From contig CAVZBW010000005.1 of the NCBI GenBank assembly GCA_963773635.1, positions 992,001 to 1,056,000 on the forward strand: DNA of 64,000 bases. The letters are read 5' to 3'. The position numbers were made by a program, and so were the translations under genes. A model generated the notes under the pieces. That model saw only the letters and a list, made by a program, of their open reading frames with translations, was not told the DNA's origin and did not search any database. This DNA comes from CAVZBW01 sp963773635 (GTDB lineage Bacteria; Actinomycetota; Acidimicrobiia; Acidimicrobiales; RAAP-2). Below, one piece after another: positions 52,638 through 61,400 of the stretch (its first letter is position 1; every line of letters begins with the position of its first letter).

Positions 52638-54160
52638 GGCTGGGTCACGGTACCGGCGACCTCCGCCATGCCGGCCTTCTCGTCGGCCTGGGCGGCCCGC
52701 GTCGACCCGTTGGCCGCCGCTACCTCGGGAACGACCGGGCCCACCTCGCCCGGCGGGTGCACCTTGCGGGGGCGCTTCGACTTGCGGCCGAAGGCACCCT
52801 TGGCCATGGTCCAGCCGAACTCGTAGATCAGGCCGGCTCCCGCGTCGGCGTCGGACAGCACGTCGTCGAGGGCGGCGACGAAGTAGTCCACCTCCGCCTG
52901 CCCCGCCACCAGGGGCGGCAACAGCTTGACGATGTTGACGTTGTCGGCGGCCACCTGGGTCAGGATCCCGTGGCGGTGGAAGAGGGGCACGACCACCAAC
53001 TGGGAGAACATGGCCGGGCGGAGTCGTTCGAGCGTCCGGAACCGGCGGCGTGCCGACCTCGACTCGGGCTCGCCGAACTCGATGCCGATCATGAGACCGA
53101 GCCCGCGCACGTCGTGGATCAGGTCGTGGCGATCCTGGAGGGCGCGCAACCCGTCGGTGAGCGCCCGGCCGGTGCGCTCGGCGTTGGCGACGATGTCCTC
53201 GTCGTCAAAGGCTGCCAGCGTCGCCAGTCCCGCCACCATGGCCAGCTGGTTGCGTCCGAAGGTGGTCGAATGCTTGAGCGCGTCCTCCATCGACTGGTAG
53301 ACGCTCTGGAAGACCCGGTCCGTGGTCAGCATCGCCCCGACCGGGACGTAGCCGCCGGACAGCGCCTTGGAAACGGTGATGATGTCGGGCTCGAGCCCGA
53401 AGTGCTCGTGGCAGAAGAACTTGCCGGTGCGCCCCAGCCCCGTCTGCACCTCGTCGATGACGAAGAGGGTGCGGTGCCGGCGGCACAGCTCCTGGACGCC
53501 CGACCAGTAGGAGCCCTCCGCGCAGTAGACGCCCTTGCCCTGGATCGGTTCGACGACGAACGCCGCCACGTCGCCGGCCCGCAGCTCCGACTCGAGGCCG
53601 TCGAGGTCGCCGAAGGGCACCACCGCGCAGTCGGGGAGCAGCGGGCCGAAGCCCTCCTTGAACTCCTGGCCCCCGTTGAGCGCGAGGGCACCGGTCGTCA
53701 GCCCGTGAAAGGCGTGCTCGGCGTACACGATCTTCGGCCGCCGCGTGGCGTGCCGGGCGAACTTGATCGAGGACTCGATCGCCTCGGCCCCGGAGTTGCA
53801 AAAGAACACCCGGCCGATCCCCGCATGCGACCGGGACACCAGCTCCTCCGCCAGCAGCCCGGGGAGGAGCGCGCAATCCATCTGCACCATGTTGGGCAGG
53901 TCGAGATCCAGGGCCTGATGCAGCGCCCCCTTGACCCCCGGATGGCTCCGCCCGAGGGCGTAGACGCCGAATCCGGAAAGGAAATCCAGGTAGCGCCGCT
54001 CCTGATCGTCGTAGAGGTAGCACCCCGAACCCCGCACGTAGGTCCGGTCGAAGCCCACCGTCTTGAGCACACGCGCCAGCTGGTGATTCAGGAGTCGCTC
54101 GTGGATCGCGAAATTCTCACCCTGCCGACGGCGCATTGCCTCGGCGACATCAAAAGCCAT
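52634..54160 (-). CDS. Class III PLP-dependent aminotransferase
   Basis: 508 residues. VFFCNSGAEAIESSIKFARH binds PLP phosphate, LFVIDEVQTGLGRTGKFF has the cofactor Asp and IITVSKALSGGYVPVGAML the Schiff-base Lys. DFLSGFGVYALGRSHPGVK and LPNMVQMDCALLPGLLAEEL belong to a subgroup encoded with HpnA-like epimerases and related to aminotransferases of the HpnO/acetylornithine type. A ~70-residue C-terminal tail rich in Lys, Pro and Ala (FGRKSKRPRKVHPPGE) is extra. Possibly adds an amino group to a lipid or sugar side chain made with the downstream epimerase. Confidence 0.9.
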   Translation of the reverse strand: MAFDVAEAMRRRQGENFAIHERLLNHQLARVLKTVGFDRTYVRGSGCYLYDDQERRYLDFLSGFGVYALGRSHPGVKGALHQALDLDLPNMVQMDCALLPGLLAEELVSRSHAGIGRVFFCNSGAEAIESSIKFARHATRRPKIVYAEHAFHGLTTGALALNGGQEFKEGFGPLLPDCAVVPFGDLDGLESELRAGDVAAFVVEPIQGKGVYCAEGSYWSGVQELCRRHRTLFVIDEVQTGLGRTGKFFCHEHFGLEPDIITVSKALSGGYVPVGAMLTTDRVFQSVYQSMEDALKHSTTFGRNQLAMVAGLATLAAFDDEDIVANAERTGRALTDGLRALQDRHDLIHDVRGLGLMIGIEFGEPESRSARRRFRTLERLRPAMFSQLVVVPLFHRHGILTQVAADNVNIVKLLPPLVAGQAEVDYFVAALDDVLSDADAGAGLIYEFGWTMAKGAFGRKSKRPRKVHPPGEVGPVVPEVAAANGSTRAAQADEKAGMAEVAGTVTQP

Positions 54161-54216
54161 GGTCCTCCTCAGCCCCCGAATCCGACAGGCTATCGCCAGC
54201 GTAGGCTCCGCCTTGC

Positions 54217-55140
54217 GTGGACACGTATCAGCCTCTCCGGGATGCGCCGCCCTGGTTCCTCCGCGCCTTGCGAGTGGAGCTCACCGACGAGGCGGTCCAG
54301 GTGGAGGGGTGCCCGATCCACTACGTGGCGTGGGGCGACCGGGGTGAGCGGGGCCTCGTCTTTGTCCACGGCGGCGGCGCCCACGCCCACTGGTGGACCC
54401 CCGTGGCAGCGACCTTCGCCTCGGAGTTCCGGGTGGCCGCGTTGGACCTCTCGGGGCACGGCGACAGCGGCCAACGCGAGAGGTACTCGCTCGAGCAGTG
54501 GACCCGGGAGGTCATGGCGGTGGCCGACGACGCCGGGATGCAGGGCCGACCGGTCGTCATCGGCCACAGCATGGGCGGGTTCGTCACCATCGCCACGGCG
54601 GCGCTCAACTCCGACCGGCTGGCGGGCGTCGTCGTCTGCGACTCCCCCGTCACGGAATCGGACCCGGAGATCGGTGCCTATCGCCTGCGGGAGGCCTTTG
54701 GCCGGCCGAGGACCTATCCGAGCGTCGACGATGCGGTGGCCCGCTTCCGGACGGTGCCGGCGCAGGAGCGCTACCTCGACTACGTCATCGACTACGTGGC
54801 ACGCCGCTCCATCAAGCCGGTGGAGGGGGGCTGGCAGTGGAAGTTCGATCGTCGAGTCTTCGAGCAATTCGGTCCGGGCATGCGATCGAGCGCCCTCCCC
54901 TACCTGTCGGGCGTGACGTGCCGGCTGGCGCTCCTGCGCTCCGAGAACGGACTGGTGACCCCGGACATCGGTCGCTCCATGTACGAGGCGCTGGGCCGGG
55001 TCACGCCGGTCATCGAGATCCCCGAGGCCGGCCACCACGCCATGCTCGACGAGCCGCTCATCCTCCTCACCGCCCTGCGCACGCTGCTCGCCGACTGGGA
55101 CCACTCCGACCCCCACCGCAGGCGGGGCCGGACCGGGTGA
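54217..55140 (+). CDS. Alpha/beta hydrolase
   Basis: 307 residues from GTG 54217. LVFVHGGGAHAHWWTPV gives the oxyanion hole, ALDLSGHGDSGQ a family turn, VVIGHSMGGFVTIATAA the nucleophile elbow, and EAGHHAMLDEP the catalytic His. Acid residue probably in LRSENGLVTPDIG. Substrate unknown. Divergent from the aminotransferase gene across 56 bp. Confidence 0.88.
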   Translation: MDTYQPLRDAPPWFLRALRVELTDEAVQVEGCPIHYVAWGDRGERGLVFVHGGGAHAHWWTPVAATFASEFRVAALDLSGHGDSGQRERYSLEQWTREVMAVADDAGMQGRPVVIGHSMGGFVTIATAALNSDRLAGVVVCDSPVTESDPEIGAYRLREAFGRPRTYPSVDDAVARFRTVPAQERYLDYVIDYVARRSIKPVEGGWQWKFDRRVFEQFGPGMRSSALPYLSGVTCRLALLRSENGLVTPDIGRSMYEALGRVTPVIEIPEAGHHAMLDEPLILLTALRTLLADWDHSDPHRRRGRTG

Positions 55141-55144
55141 GGTT

Positions 55145-55213
55145 CAGCCGGCGAGCTCGGGATTGAGCTTGAGGACGCAGAACACGGCGCCGGCCGGATC
55201 GCGGCGACGCGAA
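55145..55213 (-). pseudogene. C-terminal tail of a VOC-family gene (remnant)
   Basis: On the minus strand it reads RRRDPAGAVFCVLKLNPELAG and stop, the last strand of a VOC protein. About 69 bp resemble the 3' end of the VOC gene at 57075-57143 (both share GATCGCGGCGACG and nearly the same termination). Nothing of the rest of the gene lies upstream; a run of ten G (55214-55223) in a purine tract follows immediately. Confidence 0.65.
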
Positions 55214-57070
55214 GGGGGGGGGGAGAGGGGTGGAGGAGGAGAGGTGGAGCAGGGTGTATGGTGGGTTAAATGAGCCGTTAATGGCTAAGCTGACAACTTT
55301 GGAGCAAATGCATGCTATGAAGCGTTCGGCTACTTCGATTGTCATCTCGTAAAGTCACAGTCTCTCATGGTGGTATTGCTTGTTTCACGCCTCGGTCTGA
55401 CGGTACGGTGCCAACGTTGAAGATATCGCGACACGTTAGCGTACTCTCTCGTGGACGAGATGCGCAAGACTCGGAGGTAGCGGCTTTGCGCGGAGATTGG
55501 GCAAGTTCTGCCGGTTCGGCCGCCCTACTGGGAAGACGATGAGTTTGATGTTGGAACACATCACCCCATCGGATATCGGATCAATTCGTTAGCTAAGCCG
55601 GCACCTGATGCGATGCGATGACGTCCTTGAACTCGAACGTCCTCTGGCGGATGAGGTATCGAGCGATTCGATGACGGATCTTTGGGCTCTGACAACGAAT
55701 CACACGCTTTGCGGACGGCAATGGATTAATTGCTTTTGGCCTGATGTCTCGATCTCACTTCGGACAGCGGCCACCAGAGAATCCAACAGCTTCGTGGATT
55801 CCGACGCGACTTCCGCATACGGAGCCGCGTCAAGCAGTAGTTGAACACATCTCCTCGGTTACGAGTGGGGAGTCGCTGTCTGCAAGCGACAGGAATGCGA
55901 CATCGCATCGTCTGCGGAAGGTATCGCGAATCGCTGCTTATTTTCGTGACGAGCCTCCACCTCGCGAAGACATTGGATACGTGAGGACACTCTTGCGCCG
56001 CCGAGAGTGGCGACTGCACTGTTGCGCTTTTCGCTGGTCGACTTCGAATCGCATCGCGTGCTCTGGAGCGACATCACGGATATTTTTACGGCCGCCGCTG
56101 GGATGCTTGGCCTGCCGTGGATCCGAGTGTACGAGTCGCCTGGGTCTCGTACCAATGAGCCTGAGAGCAGCCGGCGACGTCTCGCAGGGCAACCAAGTGG
56201 CAATGTGCTGGTGAGTGCGCGTGCGGATTGGACCTCCTCTCGTCGCTTCGATGCTCAAGCCACCTCGTCACGGCGAAACGCGAAGGCCGGGGCCAAATAC
56301 TCAATGGGCTCAAGCGGTCGGGATTATGCTCTCACGGTGGAACGAGGCCCATCTCGGTAGTCACGATCGCCCGATATCCTCTTGTCAACATGGCTGGATT
56401 GCGTTTCCCTGTATTGCCAGGGTGCTCGCCTGTGCGACGTTGTCGGATCTTCTCGCTCGGGAAAGAATGGGGAAAGCTTACTTGTGACTTCGAAGATGTC
56501 GTTTACGGCGCCTTTATAGAGGATTTGGAACGAAGGAAGCGGCATTTGAATTTGGCTCGTTTTGAATGGGCTGTGAGGGAACTTTGCGCTATTGGAGAGA
56601 CGCGCATCTACTGGCAAGGCGACGGTAACGAGTGATCCTCTCACCGGTCGACCTCGATTCGCTGGCCGGCTCGGCGGATCATGTCGCATTTGAAACCGGG
56701 GAAGTGATCGTAAGGACTGGTGATAGGGCCGACGCCTTCTACGTCATCAAACATGGTTCCGTGACCGTGTCGCCAAATAAGGGACGGCTGGTTCGGCTCG
56801 GTGTCGGCGATTCGTTCGGTGAGATCGGCGTCTTTCGTGGAGGTGTACGCACCGCCACTGTTCGAGCACAGCAGCCACCGAGGTGGTGCGAATTCAAGGC
56901 GATTCGTTGCTCAGGGTGTTCCGGGGAGATCCTGCCAACATGAAACCGGTGCAGGAGATCATCGATGATTACGACGCTTTTTGAGTCGGTACCTCGTTAC
57001 CAAGCTCTGCAAAATGTGTGTGGTAATTCCCGTGCGAGCGGGGAGGATGTATCTGCGCCCAGTGCGTTCG
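55214..57070. other. Low-GC degenerate island
   Basis: GC drops clearly against neighbours of roughly 70%, and no long conserved frame exists from 55.2 to 56.6 kb. Short protein-like pieces in shifting frames suggest a decayed gene or genes: VRPPYWEDDEFDVGTHH at ~55519-55570 (+), ALLRFSLVDFESHRVLWSD at ~56013-56069 (+), and KLTCDFEDVVYGAFIEDLER at ~56469-56528 (+), none of which I can assign. The right part contains a recognisable cyclic-nucleotide-binding gene (56632-56984). The island is bracketed by two related VOC tails (55145-55213 and 57075-57143). Confidence 0.6.
56632..56984 (+). pseudogene. Single-domain cyclic-nucleotide-binding protein, frameshifted
   Basis: GTG 56632 starts LSPVDLDSLAGSADHVAFET, GDRADAFYVIKHGSVTV and GDSFGEIGVFRGGVRTATVRA, a CNB domain with the phosphate-binding Arg. 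After TVRA the expected end continues in another frame as ATEVVRIQGDSLLRVFRG then QEIIDDYDAF and TGA 56984, so a one-base loss around 56860-56870 breaks the gene. About 117 residues if repaired. It may once have been the sensor part of a larger signalling protein; preceding codons end GETRIYWQGDGNE just before, overlapping by four bases. Confidence 0.7.
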
Positions 57071-57074
57071 TGTG

Positions 57075-57847
57075 TCAGCTGGTGAGCTTGGGCTTGAGCT
57101 GGAGCACATAGAAGAGGCGCGGCGGATCGCGGCGACGGCGAAGCGCCCCGGCTCGATGTCGGTCGGGCCCATCATCACCGAGCCCCCGAGCTCGACGACC
57201 CGGGCCGCAGCACGGTCTGCGTCGTCGACCGCGAAGTAGACGCCCCAGTAGGGCGGGACCTCGGCCGGGATCGTCGGGGGCTTCCGCATCAGCCCGCCGA
57301 TCGAGCGCCCCGCGTGCTGCCATTCCACGTACGCGCTCTCGTCCTCGCCGTGGGACTCCGCCCCCCAGCCGAACACCGAGGCGTAAAAGGTCTTGGCCCC
57401 CGGCACGTCGGTCGTCACGAGCTCGCTCCAGCAGTAGGTGTTGGGCTCGTTGACGAGGCCGGCGCCCTTGTGGGCGCGGGCCTGCCAGATCCCGATGACG
57501 GCGCCGATCGGGTCCGACACGATGGCCATGCGGCCGACGTCCATGACGTCCATCGGCCCCATGAGGACGTTGCCCCCACTCGCGGAGATCTTGGCGACCA
57601 CGGCGTCGGCGTCCTCGACGTTGACGTAGGTCGTCCAGGACGGCGGGACGCCTTCCATCGGCGTCGGCCCGAGCCCGGCCACCGGGCGATCACGCAACAG
57701 GCAGATCGTGTAGCCGCCCGCCTCGGGAGGACCTACCTGGGGCTGCCACCCGAAGAGCTCGGAGTAGAAGCTCCGAGCGCCCTCCAGGTCCGGCGTGCTC
57801 AGGTCCACCCACGAGGGGACCCCGTCCTCGTAACGTTCGATCTCCAT
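57075..57847 (-). CDS. Two-domain VOC-family protein with a frameshift near the 3' end
   Basis: ~257 residues from ATG 57847. First VOC unit: PSWVDLSTPDLEGARSFYSE to GAVIGIWQARAH; second: NTYCWSELVTTDVPGAKTFY to the end. The pattern is that of hydroxylase-type CFP-30B-like proteins found in Streptomyces and mycobacteria. In-frame reading goes wrong after GRFAVAA (57122); the true end DPPRLFYVLQLKPKLTS and stop (57075) lies in the -1 frame, repaired by one added C. Otherwise intact. Confidence 0.82.
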
Positions 57848-58030
57848 GGCAGCTCCCTCGGCCTCGGTCGTCGCCCTGCGGTGCTCGCCCTGCGGGTTGC
57901 CGCGCCGTTGTTCGCGGGCCCCTGGCGACGGTAGCCCAACCGGGGGCGCCCGCACGGGAGCCCACGCCGTGCCCGCCACGCACCACCTGCTCGTCACACG
58001 GGAAGGCCGCATCGGACGGGCGGGAGGGCG

Positions 58031-59197
58031 TCACACCGGTTGCCCCTTGACGCCCTTCGGCTCGGCCTCCCCCTCCTGGGTCTCCGGGTTGTCCTTGGTC
58101 CCCTTGGCCGGGTCGGGGTCGTCGGGGGTCCGGTCGACCACCTCCGGCCAACGCACTTGGCCGAGCCCGGGCCGGTGGCGGAGCCAAGGGGCCGGCGGCG
58201 GCATGACGAGCTCGGTCAGCACGTCGACGATGTGCTCGTAGTTGAGGCGCCAGCCCTGGAAATGACGCCACGCCTCCTCGGGCGAGCGCTCCATGCGGTA
58301 GCCGACGGCCTTGAGCCGATGGATGCCCCGCTGGAACTCCTCGTAGGTCAGCCGGATCCCCTCGACCGGGCGAGGATCGGGGTCGTAGGAGATGCGCAGG
58401 GCCCTCGCCAGGGCCCGCAGGCAGTCGGTCCCCCCGGCCAGCATCACCCTCGCCTGCCGGGGGGTGGTACTCGGATTGAGGCTGTCCTGGAGGGCGGCTG
58501 CGTCGAGCATGGCGACGAGACCGAGCAGCCACGAGCGCGTCGAGACCGGCGAGCGGAACCACATGAGCGTCGGGTAGCTCGTGTGGCTCTCGGCGACGCT
58601 GGCGGACCACTCCTCCCACCTGACGTAGAGGTCGGGGAGCTCGTCGGTGGTCCGGAACCAGTGATGCCGGGCGAGGATCTCGGGGCCCCACGCCGGGACG
58701 CCCGCACGAGAGGCGAGCATGGTCACCGCCGTCTCCCGGGCCGAAAACGACGAGTAGAGCGCGGGCAGGTAGGCGATCTCGAGCGCGATCACGAGCAGCC
58801 CCATCCCGGCGGCCACGAACTCGAGCACCTCGGACTGCGGATACCGACCGGTGGCGAACCCGAGCGTGAAGACCGACGATCCGGCCACCTTCATGGCCGA
58901 TCCGAGGGTCGTCTCGTTGGCCCACCAGGCCATCAGGCCGAACCCGACCACCAGCGTGGCGAGCCACAGCACGAAGAGCAGGACGAGCGCCAAGGGGCCG
59001 ACGACGGCCATGGCTCGGTCCTTCACCTCGTACGAGCGGATCCGCTGGAGGATGCGCCGCCCCACAAAGGCCAGCACCCGGGCCAAGGACCGCAGCAGCC
59101 GCGACGAAGTGGTGCGCGGGACCACCAGTGTCGTGAAGACGCTCGTGGCCACGCCGATCACGATCGCCAGGCCGAGCAGGAAACCCAGGACCCTCAT
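58031..59197 (-). CDS. Putative two-transmembrane pore (potassium-channel-like) membrane protein
   Basis: 388 residues from ATG 59197. Segments: VLGFLLGLAIVIGVATSVF, AVVGPLALVLLFVLWLATLVV, then a re-entrant-loop-like GSSVFTLGFATGRYP and VAAGMGLLVIALEIAYLPAL, the TM-P-TM layout of ion channels. The filter position reads TLGFATG rather than TVGYG, so selectivity is uncertain. A long cytoplasmic C-terminal part (RAGVPAWGPEILARHHWF onwards) is helical and ends in a charged, disordered tail. Relatives exist as uncharacterised membrane proteins. Located among other membrane genes on the minus strand. Confidence 0.65.
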   Translation of the reverse strand: MRVLGFLLGLAIVIGVATSVFTTLVVPRTTSSRLLRSLARVLAFVGRRILQRIRSYEVKDRAMAVVGPLALVLLFVLWLATLVVGFGLMAWWANETTLGSAMKVAGSSVFTLGFATGRYPQSEVLEFVAAGMGLLVIALEIAYLPALYSSFSARETAVTMLASRAGVPAWGPEILARHHWFRTTDELPDLYVRWEEWSASVAESHTSYPTLMWFRSPVSTRSWLLGLVAMLDAAALQDSLNPSTTPRQARVMLAGGTDCLRALARALRISYDPDPRPVEGIRLTYEEFQRGIHRLKAVGYRMERSPEEAWRHFQGWRLNYEHIVDVLTELVMPPPAPWLRHRPGLGQVRWPEVVDRTPDDPDPAKGTKDNPETQEGEAEPKGVKGQPV

Positions 59198-59390
59198 GCG
59201 GCCATGCCCGGGATTCGGTCGCACCGGGCCGAGGGCCGCCCTGGCCCGGTCCGCGGTCGTGCCGAGTCACGGCACGACGCACGATCGAAGCAACGGGGCT
59301 GCACGAGCCGCAATTGAACCAGGTCCCACACCCGCTCCCGACGACGCCGGCGCCGCAGATCGGCGGCCGAGCCCAGCGCCGCCCCAGGGC

Positions 59391-59678
59391 TCAGGTCGAT
59401 CCCGAGCCGGCCCCCGCGGTCGTGGTCGCCTCCAGGCGGGCGAGCTCCGCCTCGACGGCGCGGTCGTGCTCCTCGGCATCCATTCGAGCCCGCCGGAGGC
59501 TCCAACGACCTCGGGTCAGGAACAGGAGCGGGACGAAGACGAAGAGGACCATGCCGGCGAAGTCCACCCAGAACCAGTGCTGCCACTGGGACGGCAATTG
59601 GGCGGCCGCATTGTTCAGGTCCGTCAACTGCTGCTGGTGTGCCGCCAGGTAGTTGAGCTGCGCCTCGTACGGCTGCAC
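59391..59678 (-). CDS. Small single-pass membrane protein
   Basis: 95 residues from GTG 59678. An amphipathic helix (YLAAHQQQLTDLNNAAAQL) precedes one membrane segment (FWVDFAGMVLFVFVPLLFL) and a charged C-terminal coil (LRRARMDAEEHDRAVEAELA). In the same frame directly upstream, separated by TAG at 59685-59687, is PHTGYYTLATISVILAIASS, which looks like an additional membrane segment, so this may be the larger half of a protein split by a nonsense change. Function unknown. Confidence 0.6.
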   Translation of the reverse strand: MQPYEAQLNYLAAHQQQLTDLNNAAAQLPSQWQHWFWVDFAGMVLFVFVPLLFLTRGRWSLRRARMDAEEHDRAVEAELARLEATTTAGAGSGST

Positions 59679-59775
59679 GAGGGTCTAAGGCGAGGAAGCG
59701 ATCGCCAAGATGACCGAGATGGTCGCCAGGGTGTAGTAGCCCGTGTGGGGATCGTTGGCGCAGCCTACGGTTCGC

Positions 59776-60582
59776 CTATACCCACCACTCGGGTCTTCGT
59801 TTCTCGAGGAAGGCCCGTATTCCCTCTGCCGCCTCGTCCGAGTCGAAGATCTCGTCCGATCGCTCCTCGGCCAGGGCCATGCCCTCGTCCCAGTCCCGGT
59901 TGCGCAGCTCCGAAAGCAGCTGCTTGGTCGCGGCGACCGCGCCGGGCGCTCCCTTCCCGAGCGTCTCGGTCATCGTCGAGATCCAATCGTCCATCTCGGC
60001 CGGGGTCGCGAAGGCCTGCGTGAGCAGCCCGGAGCGCTGGGCCTCGTCGGCGGAGAATTGTTCGCCCGTGAGCATGTGGAGCTGCAGCGCCCGGGCGTTC
60101 ATCGCCCGCAGCGCCGGCACCGCGATCATGGCCGGGGCCACCCCGACCCGGACCTCGCTGAAGCCGAAGCTCGCCGTCATGGGTGCGACGGCGAGGTCCG
60201 CGGCGGCGACGAGGCCCATGCCTCCCGCTCGGACGTGCCCGTTGACCCGGGCGATGACCGGCTGGGGTGCGTGCGCGATGTGGGTCAGCAGCCCTGCGAC
60301 GGTCACCGGGTGAACCGATGGCGGCGAATCCTCGTCCGCCGGTGGCGGATGGAGGCGCTCTTCGAGATCCGCCCCCGAGCAGAAGGTGTTGCCGGCACCG
60401 GTCAGGACGACCAGCCGGGCACCCCTGGCGGACGCCTCGTCGAGACCCCCCGCCACCCCTCGCAGCAATCGACGGGAGAGGGCGTTGCGGTTGGAGGGCG
60501 ACTCGAGGGTGATCCAGGTAGCGGGGCCACGGTGGTCGACCCGCACCGGTGGGGGCGGCCGGGCGAGGACGTCCTCCCGCAT
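59776..60582 (-). CDS. Enoyl-CoA hydratase/isomerase-family protein
   Basis: 268 residues. TWITLESPSNRNALSRRLL, LTGAGNTFCSGADLEERL (oxyanion hole), RVNGHVRAGGMGLVAAADLAV and FGFSEVRVGVAPAMIAVP are the crotonase signature regions; C-terminus FLEKRRPEWWV is typical. The catalytic Glu position in GFSEVRVGV is present. Fatty-acid or branched acyl-CoA catabolism; separate from the 31-40 kb operon. Confidence 0.92.
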   Translation of the reverse strand: MREDVLARPPPPVRVDHRGPATWITLESPSNRNALSRRLLRGVAGGLDEASARGARLVVLTGAGNTFCSGADLEERLHPPPADEDSPPSVHPVTVAGLLTHIAHAPQPVIARVNGHVRAGGMGLVAAADLAVAPMTASFGFSEVRVGVAPAMIAVPALRAMNARALQLHMLTGEQFSADEAQRSGLLTQAFATPAEMDDWISTMTETLGKGAPGAVAATKQLLSELRNRDWDEGMALAEERSDEIFDSDEAAEGIRAFLEKRRPEWWV

Positions 60583-60591
60583 GGATCGATG

Positions 60592-61278
60592 CTACGCGCC
60601 CGGGCCGACCGGGGCCGAGGCTCCGGTCGACGGCCCCTCCGCCTCCTCCTTCTTGAAGCTGCGACCGACGACGAGCCCGACCACGATCAGCAGGTACCAC
60701 AGGTCCTTGGCGAGGCTCGTCGAGAACCACGCCACGATCGCCGAGGCGATGACCACGGCCGCGACCGACGCGGTGCGCTGCAACCCGGGCACGATCTGGG
60801 ACCGAAGATCGCCCGGCACCATCAAGCGCCGCCAGTGACCAAACACCACCACCAACGACGTGGAGATGCTCGCCGCCAGGAGGTTGGCGTTGAAGACGTC
60901 GATGGCCACCGGGTTGTCGGCGTAGGCGCCGAGCAGGTCGCTCGTGAAGGGCAGGGCCGTGATCGTCAGCAGGAACAAGAAGTTGATCCACGCGAGGCCC
61001 TCGTGATGCCCGCGCATGAGGCGGAAGACGCGGTGGTGGGCCAGCCAGAAGACGGCGATGACGTAGAAGGCGACGAGGTAGGCGACGACCTGGGTCCCGA
61101 GGTGGCCGAGAGCCTTGGCGAGCTCCGAGGCCGAATTGGGATCGGAGATGTGCGGAACCTTGACCTGGAAGACGATGAGCGTGATGGCGATGGCCACGAC
61201 GCCGTCGGTGAGACCGAGGAGCCGGTCGACGCTCGGGAGGTCCTGGACCCCGGATCCGTCCTGTCCCTGGTCGGACAT
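60592..61278 (-). CDS. TMEM175-family (DUF1211) potassium channel-like membrane protein
   Basis: 228 residues, six predicted membrane segments. The first carries LTDGVVAIAITLIVFQV, the family form of FSDGVxAIAITLL that lines the pore in bacterial TMEM175 channels. HHRVFRLMRGHHEGLAWINF and FLFLLTITALPFTSDLLGAY are further family blocks. Bacterial proteins are tetrameric K+ leak channels. Starts at ATG 61278, nine bases upstream of the enoyl-CoA hydratase gene in transcription order. Confidence 0.88.
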   Translation of the reverse strand: MSDQGQDGSGVQDLPSVDRLLGLTDGVVAIAITLIVFQVKVPHISDPNSASELAKALGHLGTQVVAYLVAFYVIAVFWLAHHRVFRLMRGHHEGLAWINFLFLLTITALPFTSDLLGAYADNPVAIDVFNANLLAASISTSLVVVFGHWRRLMVPGDLRSQIVPGLQRTASVAAVVIASAIVAWFSTSLAKDLWYLLIVVGLVVGRSFKKEEAEGPSTGASAPVGPGA

Positions 61279-61400
61279 CAATCCAGCTTCGCAGACCGAC
61301 CCTCGCGGACCGCGGCTTTGCGGGCCGCCGACGCCTCGGCGGCCACCGTCTCGAAAACCATCCTCTTGCGTGACACACCCCCGTCGTAACCTGGCCGGTG

